Assembly: GCF_000620645.1 (NCBI RefSeq)
Contig: NZ_JIAV01000019.1
Span: 276,933 to 340,932 of the forward strand
DNA: 64,000 bases
Origin: Nocardioides sp. URHA0032
Lineage (GTDB): Bacteria > Actinomycetota > Actinomycetes > Propionibacteriales > Nocardioidaceae
Direction of reading: 5' to 3'
This document shows, in pieces, positions 15,281 through 25,333 of this stretch (positions within the stretch are counted from its first letter, which is position 1; the number at the start of each line of letters is the position of its first letter). A model generated the notes under the pieces. It was not told the DNA's origin. It saw nothing but the letters and a program-made list of their open reading frames with translations, and did no database searches. The translations under genes were made by a program, and so were the position numbers.

Positions 15281-16495
15281 ATGCCCGAGGCAGTCATCGT
15301 CAGCGCCGCCCGCTCCCCCATCGGGCGGGCCAACAAGGGATCGCTCAAGGACTTCCGTCCCGACGACCTCAGCGCGCTGATCATCAAGACGGCGCTCGAC
15401 AAGGTGGAGGGCCTCGACCCGAACACCGTCGACGACGTCTACCTCGGCTGCGGCCTCCCCGGCGGAGAGTCCGGCAACAACATGGCGCGCATCGTCAACG
15501 TCCTCAACGGCATGGACCTGGTCCCGGGCGCGACGATCACCCGCTACTGCGCGTCCTCGGTCCAGACGACCCGGATGGCATTCCACGCGATCAAGGCCGG
15601 CGAGGGCGACATCTTCGTCTCGGCCGGCGTCGAGACCGTGTCCCGGTTCGCCAAGGGCACGTCCGACCACTGGCCGGACACCAAGAACCACCTCTATGAC
15701 GACGCCATGGCGCGCACCGACAAGATGGCCGAGGGCGGCATCGACTGGCACGACCCCCGCGAGGACGGCCTGCTGCCCGACGCCTACATCGCGATGGGTC
15801 AGACGGCCGAGAACGTCGCCCGCCTGCGCGGCCTGTCCCGGCAGGAGCTCGACGAGTTCGGCGTCCGGTCGCAGAACCTCGCCGAGAAGGCGATCAACGA
15901 CGGCTTCTGGGCCCGCGAGATCACCCCGCTCACCCTGGAGGACGGCACCGTCGTGTCCGCCGACGACGGCCCCCGCGCCGGGGTCACCTACGACGGCATC
16001 AAGGATCTCAAGCCGGTCTTCCGCCCCGACGGCGTCGTCACTGCCGGCAACTGCTGCGCGCTGAACGACGGCGCTGCCGCGGTCGTGATCATGTCCGACA
16101 CCAAGGCCGCCGAGCTCGGCGCGAAGCCGCTGGCGAGGATCGTGGCCACCGGTGTCTCCGGCCTGTCGCCCGAGATCATGGGCCTCGGCCCGGTCGAGGC
16201 GACCAAGCGCGCGCTCGCGCACGCGAAGATGAGCATCGGGGACATCGACCTGGTCGAGATCAACGAGGCGTTCGCCGCCCAGGTGGTGCCGTCCTACCAG
16301 GACCTCGGCATCGACCTCGACCGCCTCAACGTGAACGGCGGTGCGATCGCGGTCGGCCACCCCTTCGGGATGACCGGCGCCCGGCTCCAGAACACGATGA
16401 TCAACTCGCTGGACTGGCACGACAAGTCCACCGGCCTCATCACCATGTGCGTGGGCGGCGGCCAGGGCATGGCGCTCATCCTCGAGCGGGTCTAG
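15281..16495 (+). CDS. Acetyl-CoA C-acetyltransferase (thiolase)
   Basis: A 404-residue thiolase. The nucleophile is C90 in [10 protein letters not shown], the catalytic His is H360 in [13 protein letters not shown], and the second Cys is C390 in [12 protein letters not shown]. The substrate-binding NEAFA motif is in [12 protein letters not shown]. It degrades or forms acetoacetyl-CoA or longer 3-ketoacyl-CoA in the cytoplasm; the loop lengths suggest a degradative type, but the chain length is not certain. RBS CGGAGT precedes ATG 15281. It is followed by a separate marR gene and preceded by tetR, with a 77-base gap. No beta-oxidation partner gene is next to it. Confidence 0.93.
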   Translation: MPEAVIVSAARSPIGRANKGSLKDFRPDDLSALIIKTALDKVEGLDPNTVDDVYLGCGLPGGESGNNMARIVNVLNGMDLVPGATITRYCASSVQTTRMAFHAIKAGEGDIFVSAGVETVSRFAKGTSDHWPDTKNHLYDDAMARTDKMAEGGIDWHDPREDGLLPDAYIAMGQTAENVARLRGLSRQELDEFGVRSQNLAEKAINDGFWAREITPLTLEDGTVVSADDGPRAGVTYDGIKDLKPVFRPDGVVTAGNCCALNDGAAAVVIMSDTKAAELGAKPLARIVATGVSGLSPEIMGLGPVEATKRALAHAKMSIGDIDLVEINEAFAAQVVPSYQDLGIDLDRLNVNGGAIAVGHPFGMTGARLQNTMINSLDWHDKSTGLITMCVGGGQGMALILERV

Positions 16496-16562
16496 CCGGC
16501 GGTGGGCCCCCGCGGGCACTCGGGGCCGAAGGCCGTCTGGTCAACGCGGGGTCCGCTCTGCT

Positions 16563-16568
16563 TACACT
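16563..16568 (+). promoter_or_regulatory. -10 box of marR, leaderless layout
   Basis: TACACT lies seven bases before the ATG at 16576 and there is no Shine-Dalgarno sequence between them, so translation probably starts at the 5' end of the mRNA. Confidence 0.5.
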
Positions 16569-16575
16569 GCCGGGG

Positions 16576-17076
16576 ATGACGGACGACGGGGGCACCGAGA
16601 CGGTCTGGCTTGACGAGGACGAGCAGCGCTCCTGGCGAGCGCTGCTCATGGGCATGACCCTGCTCCTCGACCGGCTGGACGACGACCTGCACCGGGCCTG
16701 CGATCTCTCGCTCGTCGAGTACGAGATCCTGGTCCGCCTGTCCGAGCGCGAGGGCCGCCAGATGCGGATGGCGCAGCTCGCCGACGCGCTCGCGCACAGC
16801 CGCAGCCGCGTCACGCACACCATCACCCGGATGGAACGCGCGGGCCTGGTGGCCCGTACGTCCTCACCGGAGGACGGCCGGGGCGTGATCGCGGCGATGA
16901 CCGAGGCCGGCTACGACCTGCTCGTGCGCGTGGCACCGATGCATGTAGGCGGCGTCCGCGCGCATCTCGTCGACCTGGCCAGCCGGGAGGACTTCCGGGC
17001 CGTCGGCCGCGTCATGAACGCCGTGTCGGACCACCTGGTCGCCGCCCACCCCGAGATGGAGATGCGCAGGGCGTGA
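16576..17076 (+). CDS. MarR-family transcriptional regulator
   Basis: A 166-residue winged-helix regulator. The DNA-binding part is LSLVEYEILVRLSEREGRQMRMAQLADALAHSRSRVTHTITRMERAGLVART, followed by the wing SSPEDGRGVIAAMTEAG, the standard MarR signature (DxRxxxxxLTxxG is replaced by DGRGVIAAMTEAG). The flanking helices (about 10-40 and 120-160) form the dimer interface. Ligand and targets are unknown. It may control the thiolase upstream or be self-regulated; no obvious palindrome is seen at its start. The gene converges on ettA with 19 bases between stops. Confidence 0.88.
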   Translation: MTDDGGTETVWLDEDEQRSWRALLMGMTLLLDRLDDDLHRACDLSLVEYEILVRLSEREGRQMRMAQLADALAHSRSRVTHTITRMERAGLVARTSSPEDGRGVIAAMTEAGYDLLVRVAPMHVGGVRAHLVDLASREDFRAVGRVMNAVSDHLVAAHPEMEMRRA

Positions 17077-17095
17077 CCGGCCGCGGCCGCCGACG

Positions 17096-18778
<1,683 letters not shown>

Positions 18779-18888
18779 GGTCCACAACCCTAGTTACCCC
18801 GGCGGCATGAGACCTCATCGGGGCCGGTCGGCGTCTGTAGGGGTGACGGCCTCCACGGCGGAGGCGCGACGCGAGGGACGGAGGGCCC

Positions 18889-19398
18889 GTGGGCCGATCG
18901 AGGCACCTGGACACTGAGTTCGCGGAGTTCGTCGCCGCGCGCTCACCCCAGCTGTACCGGAGCGCCTATCTCCTGACCACCTCCTCGCACGCCGCGGAGG
19001 ACCTGGTGCAGACGGCCCTGGCCAAGGCGTACGCCGCCTGGTGGCGGGTCCGCTCCGCCGACGACCCGGTCGCCTACGTGCACGGGGTGCTGGTCAAGTC
19101 GTTCCTCTCCGACCGGCGGCGGCGCAGCTCGACCGAGCTGCCGACCGCCGACCTGCCCGACCGGGTGACCACGGACACCGACCCGGCCGAACGGCTCGCG
19201 CTGCTGTCGGCTCTCGCGAAGCTGGCGCCGCTGGACCGGGCCGTGGTCGTGCTGCGCTTCTGGGAGGACCACAGCGTTGCCGACACGGCCGCCGAGCTGG
19301 ATCTCAGCGAGGCGGCCGTCAAGAACCGCAGCCTGCGCGCGCTCCGGGCGCTGCGCGGTCTGCTCACCGAGCCGCAGACGAACGGGAGCACCCGATGA
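18889..19398 (+). CDS. SigE-family RNA polymerase sigma factor (ECF type)
   Basis: A 169-residue sigma factor of the actinobacterial SigE family (TIGR02983). Region 2 is FAEFVAARSPQLYRSAYLLTTSSHAAEDLVQTALAKAYAAW, region 4 is LLSALAKLAPLDRAVVVLRFWEDHSVADTAAELDLSEAAVKNRSLRALRALR. GTG 18889 follows the ribosome site GGACGGAGGG. It overlaps the next gene by four bases (ATGA), a normal sigma then anti-sigma order. It diverges from ettA; a short palindrome ATGAG-AC-CTCAT is in the shared region at 18807-18818. Confidence 0.88.
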   Translation: MGRSRHLDTEFAEFVAARSPQLYRSAYLLTTSSHAAEDLVQTALAKAYAAWWRVRSADDPVAYVHGVLVKSFLSDRRRRSSTELPTADLPDRVTTDTDPAERLALLSALAKLAPLDRAVVVLRFWEDHSVADTAAELDLSEAAVKNRSLRALRALRGLLTEPQTNGSTR

Positions 19399-20174
19399 CC
19401 GATCTGGACACCGACACCACCGCCGCCGAGCTGCACGCCCTCCTCGGCCGGGCGGTCGCCGACCTCGACGTCCCGGCCACGCGCCTGCACGACGCCTCGG
19501 TCCGGCGCGGCCGGGCGGTGCGCCGGCGCCGGCGCACCGGCGTCGTCCTCGGTGGCCTCGCCGCCGGCGCCGCGGTGGCGGCGCTCGCCGTGCCGCTGCT
19601 GGCGGCCGGCACCTCGACGGGGGGCCAGGTCGCGCACGAGGGGCGGGCGCTCCCGCCGCCCGACGTCGACGAGCCGGCGCCCGGGTGGTGGGACATGCCG
19701 GGCCTCGAGATGGACCACCGGCTGGGCTTCCTGCTGCCCGACCGGCTGTCGATCAGCATGACGATGTCGGCGGTCGACGATGGCTGGCTCCAGGTCGACG
19801 TGACCGACGACGACGGGGACGCGGGCGGCGTGAACGTCGTCCTCTACCCGCCCGCGGACGACGGCGGCGCGTTCGTCACCGACCTCACCACCTGCCCCGG
19901 CAACCTCTCGGCGCCCGACTCGTGCACCGAGGTGCGCAACGCGGCGGGCGACGTGGTCGGCCGGGAGTCGCGCACCGCCACCAGCGGGGTCGTCGTGGTC
20001 GAGGCGACCCACCTCACCCCGGACGGCGGCGTCGTGTACGCGGCCGCGTCCAACAGCTCCGACGCGAAGTGGGGTCGCGACTCCTCCACCGACACCGACC
20101 ACCCGCCGATGACGCTCGCCGAGCTCCGCGCGGTCGTCGAGGCGCGGAGCTGGCAGCAGGACTGGGGCAGCTGA
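19395..20174 (+). CDS. Membrane protein paired with SigE-family sigma factor, probable anti-sigma
   Basis: A 259-residue protein. The N-terminal 45 residues are cytoplasmic and end in a basic cluster SVRRGRAVRRRRRTG. One membrane helix follows at about 49-71 (VVLGGLAAGAAVAALAVPLLAAG). The outer 185 residues have two Cys (TTCPGNLSAPDSCTE) that may form a disulfide. Such proteins are regularly found next to SigE-family sigma genes and are treated as their membrane inhibitors, but no defined anti-sigma domain is seen. The ATGA overlap with the sigma gene supports the link. It converges on ssb with three bases between stops. Confidence 0.65.
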   Translation: MTDLDTDTTAAELHALLGRAVADLDVPATRLHDASVRRGRAVRRRRRTGVVLGGLAAGAAVAALAVPLLAAGTSTGGQVAHEGRALPPPDVDEPAPGWWDMPGLEMDHRLGFLLPDRLSISMTMSAVDDGWLQVDVTDDDGDAGGVNVVLYPPADDGGAFVTDLTTCPGNLSAPDSCTEVRNAAGDVVGRESRTATSGVVVVEATHLTPDGGVVYAAASNSSDAKWGRDSSTDTDHPPMTLAELRAVVEARSWQQDWGS

Positions 20175-20177
20175 CGC

Positions 20178-20615
20178 TCACGCGGCCGGCGTCTCGGCCA
20201 CCGGCCGATCGGGCTGGCCGGGCTGCTCGGTCGGCTCGGTCGGCTCCGGCTGCTGCTTCGGCGTCCGGGTGAACTGGCTGGTGCCCCGGCTCAGGTCGTG
20301 ACCGACGGCGGAGGCCTCGATCTCCAGCGCCTCGACCTCGACGTTGTTGCCGTTGACGTAGGTGCGCAGCTCCAGCCGGCCGTGGACCACGACCGGGTCG
20401 CCGCGCCGCAGCGAGCGGGCGGCGTTCTGTCCCAGGCCGCGCCAGCAGGTCACGGTGTACCACTGGGTGCCGCTCTCGGACCAGGTCTCGGTGCGGGGGT
20501 TGAACCGCCGCGGCGTGCAGGCGAGCCGGAAGCTCGCGACCGGCACCTCGCCGGCCTTGCGCAGGTCCACGTCGCCACCGATCCAGCCGCGCACGGTGAT
20601 GGTGCTGTCGTTCAT
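20178..20615 (-). CDS. ssb: Single-stranded DNA-binding protein
   Basis: A 145-residue protein with one OB fold at about 1-105 (TVRGWIGGDVDLRKAGEVPVASFRLACTPRRFN...WYTVTCWRGLGQNAARSLRRGDPVVVHGRLELRTY). The tail is Pro/Gln/Glu-rich (about 115-145). It lacks the conserved acidic tip DDDIPF of the main replicative SSB, so this is likely the second, SsbB-like, actinobacterial paralogue. AAGGAG lies six bases before the ATG at 20615. The gene starts divergently from nothing on the plus strand and is followed on its strand upstream by the dynamin-like operon's end. Confidence 0.88.
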   Translation of the reverse strand: MNDSTITVRGWIGGDVDLRKAGEVPVASFRLACTPRRFNPRTETWSESGTQWYTVTCWRGLGQNAARSLRRGDPVVVHGRLELRTYVNGNNVEVEALEIEASAVGHDLSRGTSQFTRTPKQQPEPTEPTEQPGQPDRPVAETPAA

Positions 20616-20739
20616 CGGGTCTCCTTGCCTCGGTTCGGGGTGTGGTCCGAGGCTCGGCGGGAGAGCCGACAGGTTCGAGGAGCCCCGGAGCGACCTGGGG
20701 AGAACCCGGGCGGGAGTGACGCGGTGGAGAGGAAGTGGG

Positions 20740-22395
20740 CTACCCGAGCACGCGGTCGAGTGCCGACCGCACCGAGGTGTACGCCGTCAGCTCCGCGTCC
20801 ACCGGGACGACCACGAGCTCGCGCGACACCTCGGAGACCGCCGTGCGCAGCCGCTGGTCGGCGAGCTCGCCGCGCCTGCGGCCGACCCCCGCTGCTCCCA
20901 GACGGCAGACGAGGCCGAGCAGGATGCCGAGCACCAACCCGCCGACCAGCAGCACCAGCGCGAGCGCGACACCGGCCACCTGCGGCGTGTCGGGATCGGA
21001 GAGCTTCCCGGTGCCGAGGAGACCCCCGGTCCACACCAGCCCCACGACGGCCGCCGCGAGCAGCAGCCACTGCACGACGCGCACCAGCCACGCCCAGGCC
21101 GGCGTCCGGCTGGCGCCGACCTCGGTCGCCGCGAGCGCCGCGTCGAGTCGGTCACCGAGCTCGTCGAGCCGGGAGACCGACGCCCGGTGGACCGCGTCGA
21201 CCCATGGTCGGTTCAGGCCGGCGGACACCTCGTCGGCGAGCGCGCGGACCTCGGTGTCGACGCGGGCGCGCTGCACCTGGGTCGCCTCCGGTACGGCGGA
21301 GCGCGCGCGACCGCTCAGCTGGCGGGCGTCGTCCCCCAGGTCGAGGTCGAGCCTGCGTGACGGGTCCGGCCTGATGCCGCCGAGCCAGCCGACGATCGGC
21401 CAGCCCGTGGCCCGGCCGACCTTCGCACGGGTCGCTCGCTCGACCGCGTCCACGACGACCGGCACGCCGGCCGCCTCCGCGAACGCCTCGTCGAGAGCCG
21501 CCACGCGTCCCTCGGACAGCGCGCGGGTCGGTGCACTGCCGGACTCCTCGGCGAGCCGGGCCGCCACGGCACGCACGTCGGCGTCGATCCGGGCGCTGGT
21601 CGCCTGCTTGTCGGCGGCGCGCCGGGCGATCTCGGCGCGCAGCTCGTCGATGCCGGTGCCCTGACGGGCGCTCACGGCGAGCACCGGCACCCGGTCGAGA
21701 CCGTCCGCGTCGAGCAGCCGGCGGATGTCGTCGAGCATCGACTGGCGCCGCTCCTCGGGCACGGTGTCGATGTGGTTGAGCACGACGACCATCACGTCCT
21801 GGTGACCCGCGGAGGGCGCCAGGTAGCGGTCGTGGATCGCCGCGTCGGCGTACTTCTGCGGGTCCAGCACCCACACCAGCAGGTCCGCGAGGGCGACCAG
21901 CCGGTCCACCTCGAGGTGGTGGGCGACCTCGGTCGAGTCGTGGTCCGGCAGGTCGAGGAGCACGACCCCGTCCAGGTCGGACTGCGCGTTGCGCCGGCCC
22001 GAGTCGAGCATCGAGTCGCGGGTGGTCTGGTGCCGGGGCGGGATGCCGAGCCACTCGAGCAGCTCGTCGGCGCCGTCGGTGCCCCAGACGCACGCGGACG
22101 CCCACGACGTCGTCGGCCGGCGGACGCCGACCGCGGACAGCTCGAGGCCGGTCAGTGCGTTGAACGTCGAGGACTTGCCGGAGCCGGTCGCGCCGGCGAT
22201 CGCGACCACCGTGTGCCGCGCGGAGAGCCGGAGCCGTCCGGCGGCGCGGTCGATGACCTCCTGGGCCTCGCCGACGAGGTCGTCGTCGAGGCGGCCGCGC
22301 GCAGCCTGGGTGGCGTCGTCGAGGCCCTCGATGCGGGCACCGAGGTCGGTACCGCGGGTCACCAGTTGCCTGGCCCCCTCGAGCGTGGACGTCAT
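20740..22395 (-). CDS. Dynamin-like GTPase with two membrane helices (DynB-like)
   Basis: A 551-residue GTPase. The G1 loop is GATGSGKSS at 68-76, G3 DLPDHDS, G4 NHID. After a helical region come two close membrane helices (about 432-456 and 470-498: WLVRVVQWLLLAAAVVGLVW and VAGVALALVLLVGGLVLGILLGLV). The paired-gene arrangement with a second GTPase directly upstream and the two-helix tail match Streptomyces DynB, which with DynA stabilises FtsZ rings at sporulation septa. The homology is from architecture and context; the function here is inferred. The gap to the upstream gene is 34 bases, so they share an operon. Confidence 0.72.
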   Translation of the reverse strand: MTSTLEGARQLVTRGTDLGARIEGLDDATQAARGRLDDDLVGEAQEVIDRAAGRLRLSARHTVVAIAGATGSGKSSTFNALTGLELSAVGVRRPTTSWASACVWGTDGADELLEWLGIPPRHQTTRDSMLDSGRRNAQSDLDGVVLLDLPDHDSTEVAHHLEVDRLVALADLLVWVLDPQKYADAAIHDRYLAPSAGHQDVMVVVLNHIDTVPEERRQSMLDDIRRLLDADGLDRVPVLAVSARQGTGIDELRAEIARRAADKQATSARIDADVRAVAARLAEESGSAPTRALSEGRVAALDEAFAEAAGVPVVVDAVERATRAKVGRATGWPIVGWLGGIRPDPSRRLDLDLGDDARQLSGRARSAVPEATQVQRARVDTEVRALADEVSAGLNRPWVDAVHRASVSRLDELGDRLDAALAATEVGASRTPAWAWLVRVVQWLLLAAAVVGLVWTGGLLGTGKLSDPDTPQVAGVALALVLLVGGLVLGILLGLVCRLGAAGVGRRRGELADQRLRTAVSEVSRELVVVPVDAELTAYTSVRSALDRVLG

Positions 22396-22429
22396 GTTCT
22401 CCCTCGGCGGCGGTGTTGCTGTCCCCAGA

Positions 22430-24157
22430 CTAGGGGTTCACGTCGTGGATCGCCGTGTCGGCTCCGCCACGGGCCTGCTCGAACCGCCGGTCGTCGACCC
22501 GCCTGGAGGCGGCCCGCAGGGGCTCGGCGCTGTCCGTCGGCAGGTCGAGCCCCGCGAGCACGCCGTGGAAGCGCCGACGGTCCTCGACCAGCAGTCCGGC
22601 CATCCGGCGGTCGAGCGAGGCCGCCGCTCGCTCGACGAGATCCGCCACGGCCTCGGCACCGAGCACGGCGTCCAGCAGCGTGCGGCCCGGCCGGGCCGCC
22701 TCCGCCGCCCGGCCCTCGGCCGAGCTCGTGAGCGCCAGGACCATCAGCGCCGTGCCGAGGCCCTGCGCACCGTAGGCGAGGAACGTCGCGCTCGCCCTCT
22801 TCTCAGACGCCTCCGAGCGCACCAGCTCCACGACCTCCTGCTGCCAGCCGCGGATCTCGGCCTCCGCCCGCCGGCGGAGGTCCTCGGTGGCCCGCTCGAG
22901 GCCGGGCGCCAGCAGCGCCCGTCCGGCGTCGGACCCGGCCCACTCGGCGTGCACGCGCTCGGCAGCGGACTCGGCGTGGTCGAGCACCAGCGACTCGGCG
23001 CCGGCCTCGATCGCGTGCGCGACCCGGTCGGCAGCCTGTGGGGTGCCCTTCACGGCGTTCACGACCCTGTCTCGCAGGCGTCCGACCCGCTGGTCCAGGG
23101 AGCGGAGCAGCTCGCCGGTGCCGACCAGGTCCTGCCAGCGGGCGAGCACCTCGCCGCGCAGCAGGGTGCCGTCGGTGGCCTCGGCCGCCAGTGACGCGGA
23201 GGCGTCGTCGTACGCCGCGTCGGCGGCCGCCCTCAGCTCGTCCGCAGCCCCGAGCTGGGCCTCGACCGCGTCCGCGATCGTGTGCGACTGGCGCGCCAGC
23301 GTGCGGACGCTGCCGTCCAGGGTCCGCCGGACCACGCCCTCCCGGGCATCCGTGTCGGCCGCGAGGGCGACCAGCCAGGCGCGGATGTCGGCGACCTCGG
23401 CCGGCGGGAGCAGGCCGTCCTCGGAGACCGGTGCCTCGTTGACGGTGAACAGCGGTGAGTCCTTGAGGCCGCGGCTGGCCATCATCCGCGCCAGGTGCGC
23501 GGCCACGGTCTGGACCGCGTCGGCCGGGGTCCGGTCGAGCACGAGGGCGACGGCGGTCGACCGCTCGGCGGCCTGCTTGAGGTGCTGCCACGGCACCTGG
23601 TCGGAGTAGCGCGCCGCCGAGGTCACGAACAGCCACAGGTCGGCCGCGGCCAGCAGCTGCCCCGCCAGCACCCGGTTGTGCTCCTCCACCGAGTCGACGT
23701 CCGGAGCGTCCAGCACCGCGAGCCCCGCGGGCACCGTGTCCGCCGCCACCAGCTGCAGCGAGTGCGGGTCGTCGGTGCTGTGCTGGACGCGGACCAGGTC
23801 GGGCAGCAGCCGGTCCTGGCCGAACCAGTGCGCCTCGTCCGGGTGGTGCACCAGCACCGGCGACCGCGTGGTCGGGCGGAGCAGGCCGGAGGCGGTGACC
23901 CGGCGCCCGACGAGGGAGTTCACCAGCGTGGACTTGCCGGCACCGGTCGAGCCGCCGACCACGACGAGCAGGGGCGCGTCCACGCTCATCTGCCGCGGGA
24001 TGGCGTAGTCCTCGAGCTGGTCGATCATCTGCTGCCGCGCGGCGCGCAGCTCGACGACGCCGGGGAGCTCGAGCGGGAGCCGGGCGGCCTGCAGCGCACC
24101 ACGAAGCTGCACCAGGGCGGTGAGCATCCGGGTGTTCTGGTCGCGAGACACGCTCAT
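22430..24157 (-). CDS. Dynamin-like GTPase (DynA-like)
   Basis: A 575-residue GTPase with G1 GGSTGAGKST at 68-77, the switch region VLDAPDVDSVEEHNR and G4-like ALVLDRTPADAV. The C-terminal half is long and helical (LARQSHTIADAVEAQLGAADELRAAADAAYDD), as in bacterial dynamins, with a weak hydrophobic patch (ATFLAYGAQGLGTALMVLALTSS) near 485-507. It is paired with the next gene, as in the Streptomyces dynA-dynB pair. The ATG at 24157 gives MSVSRDQNTR and a four-base overlap with the prsW stop. Longer upstream frame is not credible. Confidence 0.72.
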   Translation of the reverse strand: MSVSRDQNTRMLTALVQLRGALQAARLPLELPGVVELRAARQQMIDQLEDYAIPRQMSVDAPLLVVVGGSTGAGKSTLVNSLVGRRVTASGLLRPTTRSPVLVHHPDEAHWFGQDRLLPDLVRVQHSTDDPHSLQLVAADTVPAGLAVLDAPDVDSVEEHNRVLAGQLLAAADLWLFVTSAARYSDQVPWQHLKQAAERSTAVALVLDRTPADAVQTVAAHLARMMASRGLKDSPLFTVNEAPVSEDGLLPPAEVADIRAWLVALAADTDAREGVVRRTLDGSVRTLARQSHTIADAVEAQLGAADELRAAADAAYDDASASLAAEATDGTLLRGEVLARWQDLVGTGELLRSLDQRVGRLRDRVVNAVKGTPQAADRVAHAIEAGAESLVLDHAESAAERVHAEWAGSDAGRALLAPGLERATEDLRRRAEAEIRGWQQEVVELVRSEASEKRASATFLAYGAQGLGTALMVLALTSSAEGRAAEAARPGRTLLDAVLGAEAVADLVERAAASLDRRMAGLLVEDRRRFHGVLAGLDLPTDSAEPLRAASRRVDDRRFEQARGGADTAIHDVNP

Positions 24158-25275
24158 CGAGTGGGTACCACCTGTCCGGGGAAAGCGATCGAGGGGCGCA
24201 GCCGGTCGATCCTCTGCAGGAACCGCTGGCCACGCGCCACGTAGTCGGGCGGAGGTGTCCCCCGCAGAAGACGGTAGTGCAAGAACCCGAGCTCGATGGC
24301 CGCCTGCTGGTACTCCTGCATGGCGCGCTCCGCTGGCCTCCCCCCGGAACGGCGTGCGTAGGCCCGCGCCGTACGCCGGGCGCCGAGGTCCACGACCCAG
24401 CCGATGTCGGTGGCCGGGATCAGCCCGCGCCGGGCCGCATCCGCGAGCGCGGCGGCGAGCATCCGGCGCTCGGAGCTGCGGGACCAGATCGCCAGCCCCA
24501 GCACCGCCAGGAACGCGGGTGCCATCAGCACGACGTACAGGACCGCGAAGTTGTCGAAGCCGTAGACGGTCGAGGTGTTCCAGATCGCGTGCGCTGCCAC
24601 GGCACACCCGTAGCCCAGGACCGGCCACAGGAAACGCGCGGTGCCGCTGCGGGCGTTGACCGCGAGACCGACGCCGATGCCGGTGAAGGTCGTGAAGAGG
24701 GGGTGCGCGAACGGGCTGACGAGGCAGCGGACGACGAACGTGGTCGTGAGCGCGTCCGTCCCGCCGGGGCCGGAGCCGTCAGTGCCGTTGTAGGCGGCGG
24801 CCAGGTAGAGGATGTTCTCGGTGAAGGCGAATCCGATGCCGACCATGCCGGCGTACACGATGCCGTCGAGGACGCCGTCCAGCTCACCCCGCCGCCACCA
24901 GAGCAGGAGGAACAGGAAGAGCCCCTTGCTCGCCTCCTCCGAGAGCGGGGCGACCACCTCGAGGCTCTGCCGGTCGGTGAACGTGACGACGAACCCGCCG
25001 ACGCCCTGCACCAGCAGCGCGACCGCCGTCGCCACGAAGCAGCCCCACAGCAGCCCGGCGGCGAGCAGCGTGCGCGGCTCGGGCTCGTAGCGGTCCAACC
25101 ACAGGTAGCAGCCCACCAGCGGGCCCACCGGCACGGCGGCGAGCACGGTGGCCAGCAGCAGTGTCCGCGGTGCGCCCGAGAGCGCCAGGACGGCCAGCAT
25201 CGCGAGAGCCCCGAGGGTCACCAGCACGGTCACGACGACCGTGAAGGCAACGCTCTCGCGGCGGGCTCCTCGCAT
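24154..25275 (-). CDS. PrsW-family glutamic intramembrane protease
   Basis: A 373-residue membrane protein, about eight helices plus a 100-residue cytoplasmic tail. The PrsW signature motifs are present in order: LEVVAPLSEEASKGLFLFLLLWWR (EExxK type), GIGFAFTENILYLAAAY, VSPFAHPLFTTFTG and AAHAIWNTS. These form the catalytic Glu/His cluster of the family. PrsW in Bacillus cuts the anti-sigma RsiW; actinobacterial targets are mostly unknown. It is the first gene of the prsW-dynA-dynB-like operon, coupled to the next gene by four bases. A -10-like TAGGCT lies seven bases before its ATG. Confidence 0.87.
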   Translation of the reverse strand: MRGARRESVAFTVVVTVLVTLGALAMLAVLALSGAPRTLLLATVLAAVPVGPLVGCYLWLDRYEPEPRTLLAAGLLWGCFVATAVALLVQGVGGFVVTFTDRQSLEVVAPLSEEASKGLFLFLLLWWRRGELDGVLDGIVYAGMVGIGFAFTENILYLAAAYNGTDGSGPGGTDALTTTFVVRCLVSPFAHPLFTTFTGIGVGLAVNARSGTARFLWPVLGYGCAVAAHAIWNTSTVYGFDNFAVLYVVLMAPAFLAVLGLAIWSRSSERRMLAAALADAARRGLIPATDIGWVVDLGARRTARAYARRSGGRPAERAMQEYQQAAIELGFLHYRLLRGTPPPDYVARGQRFLQRIDRLRPSIAFPGQVVPTR

Positions 25276-25282
25276 GCCGCGC

Positions 25283-25288
25283 AGCCTA
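25283..25288 (-). promoter_or_regulatory. -10 box of the prsW operon
   Basis: On the minus strand TAGGCT is seven bases before the ATG of prsW, with no ribosome site. The divergent pepP -10 is 34 bases away in the same 58-base space. Confidence 0.4.
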
Positions 25289-25321
25289 TCGGTGGGTGTC
25301 CGGGCCCCTCCGGCCCCGGCG

Positions 25322-25327
25322 TACGAT
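25322..25327 (+). promoter_or_regulatory. -10 box of pepP, leaderless layout
   Basis: TACGAT, six bases, then the GTG start codon. This is the clearest actinobacterial leaderless start in the window. Confidence 0.5.
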
Positions 25328-25333
25328 GGCGCC

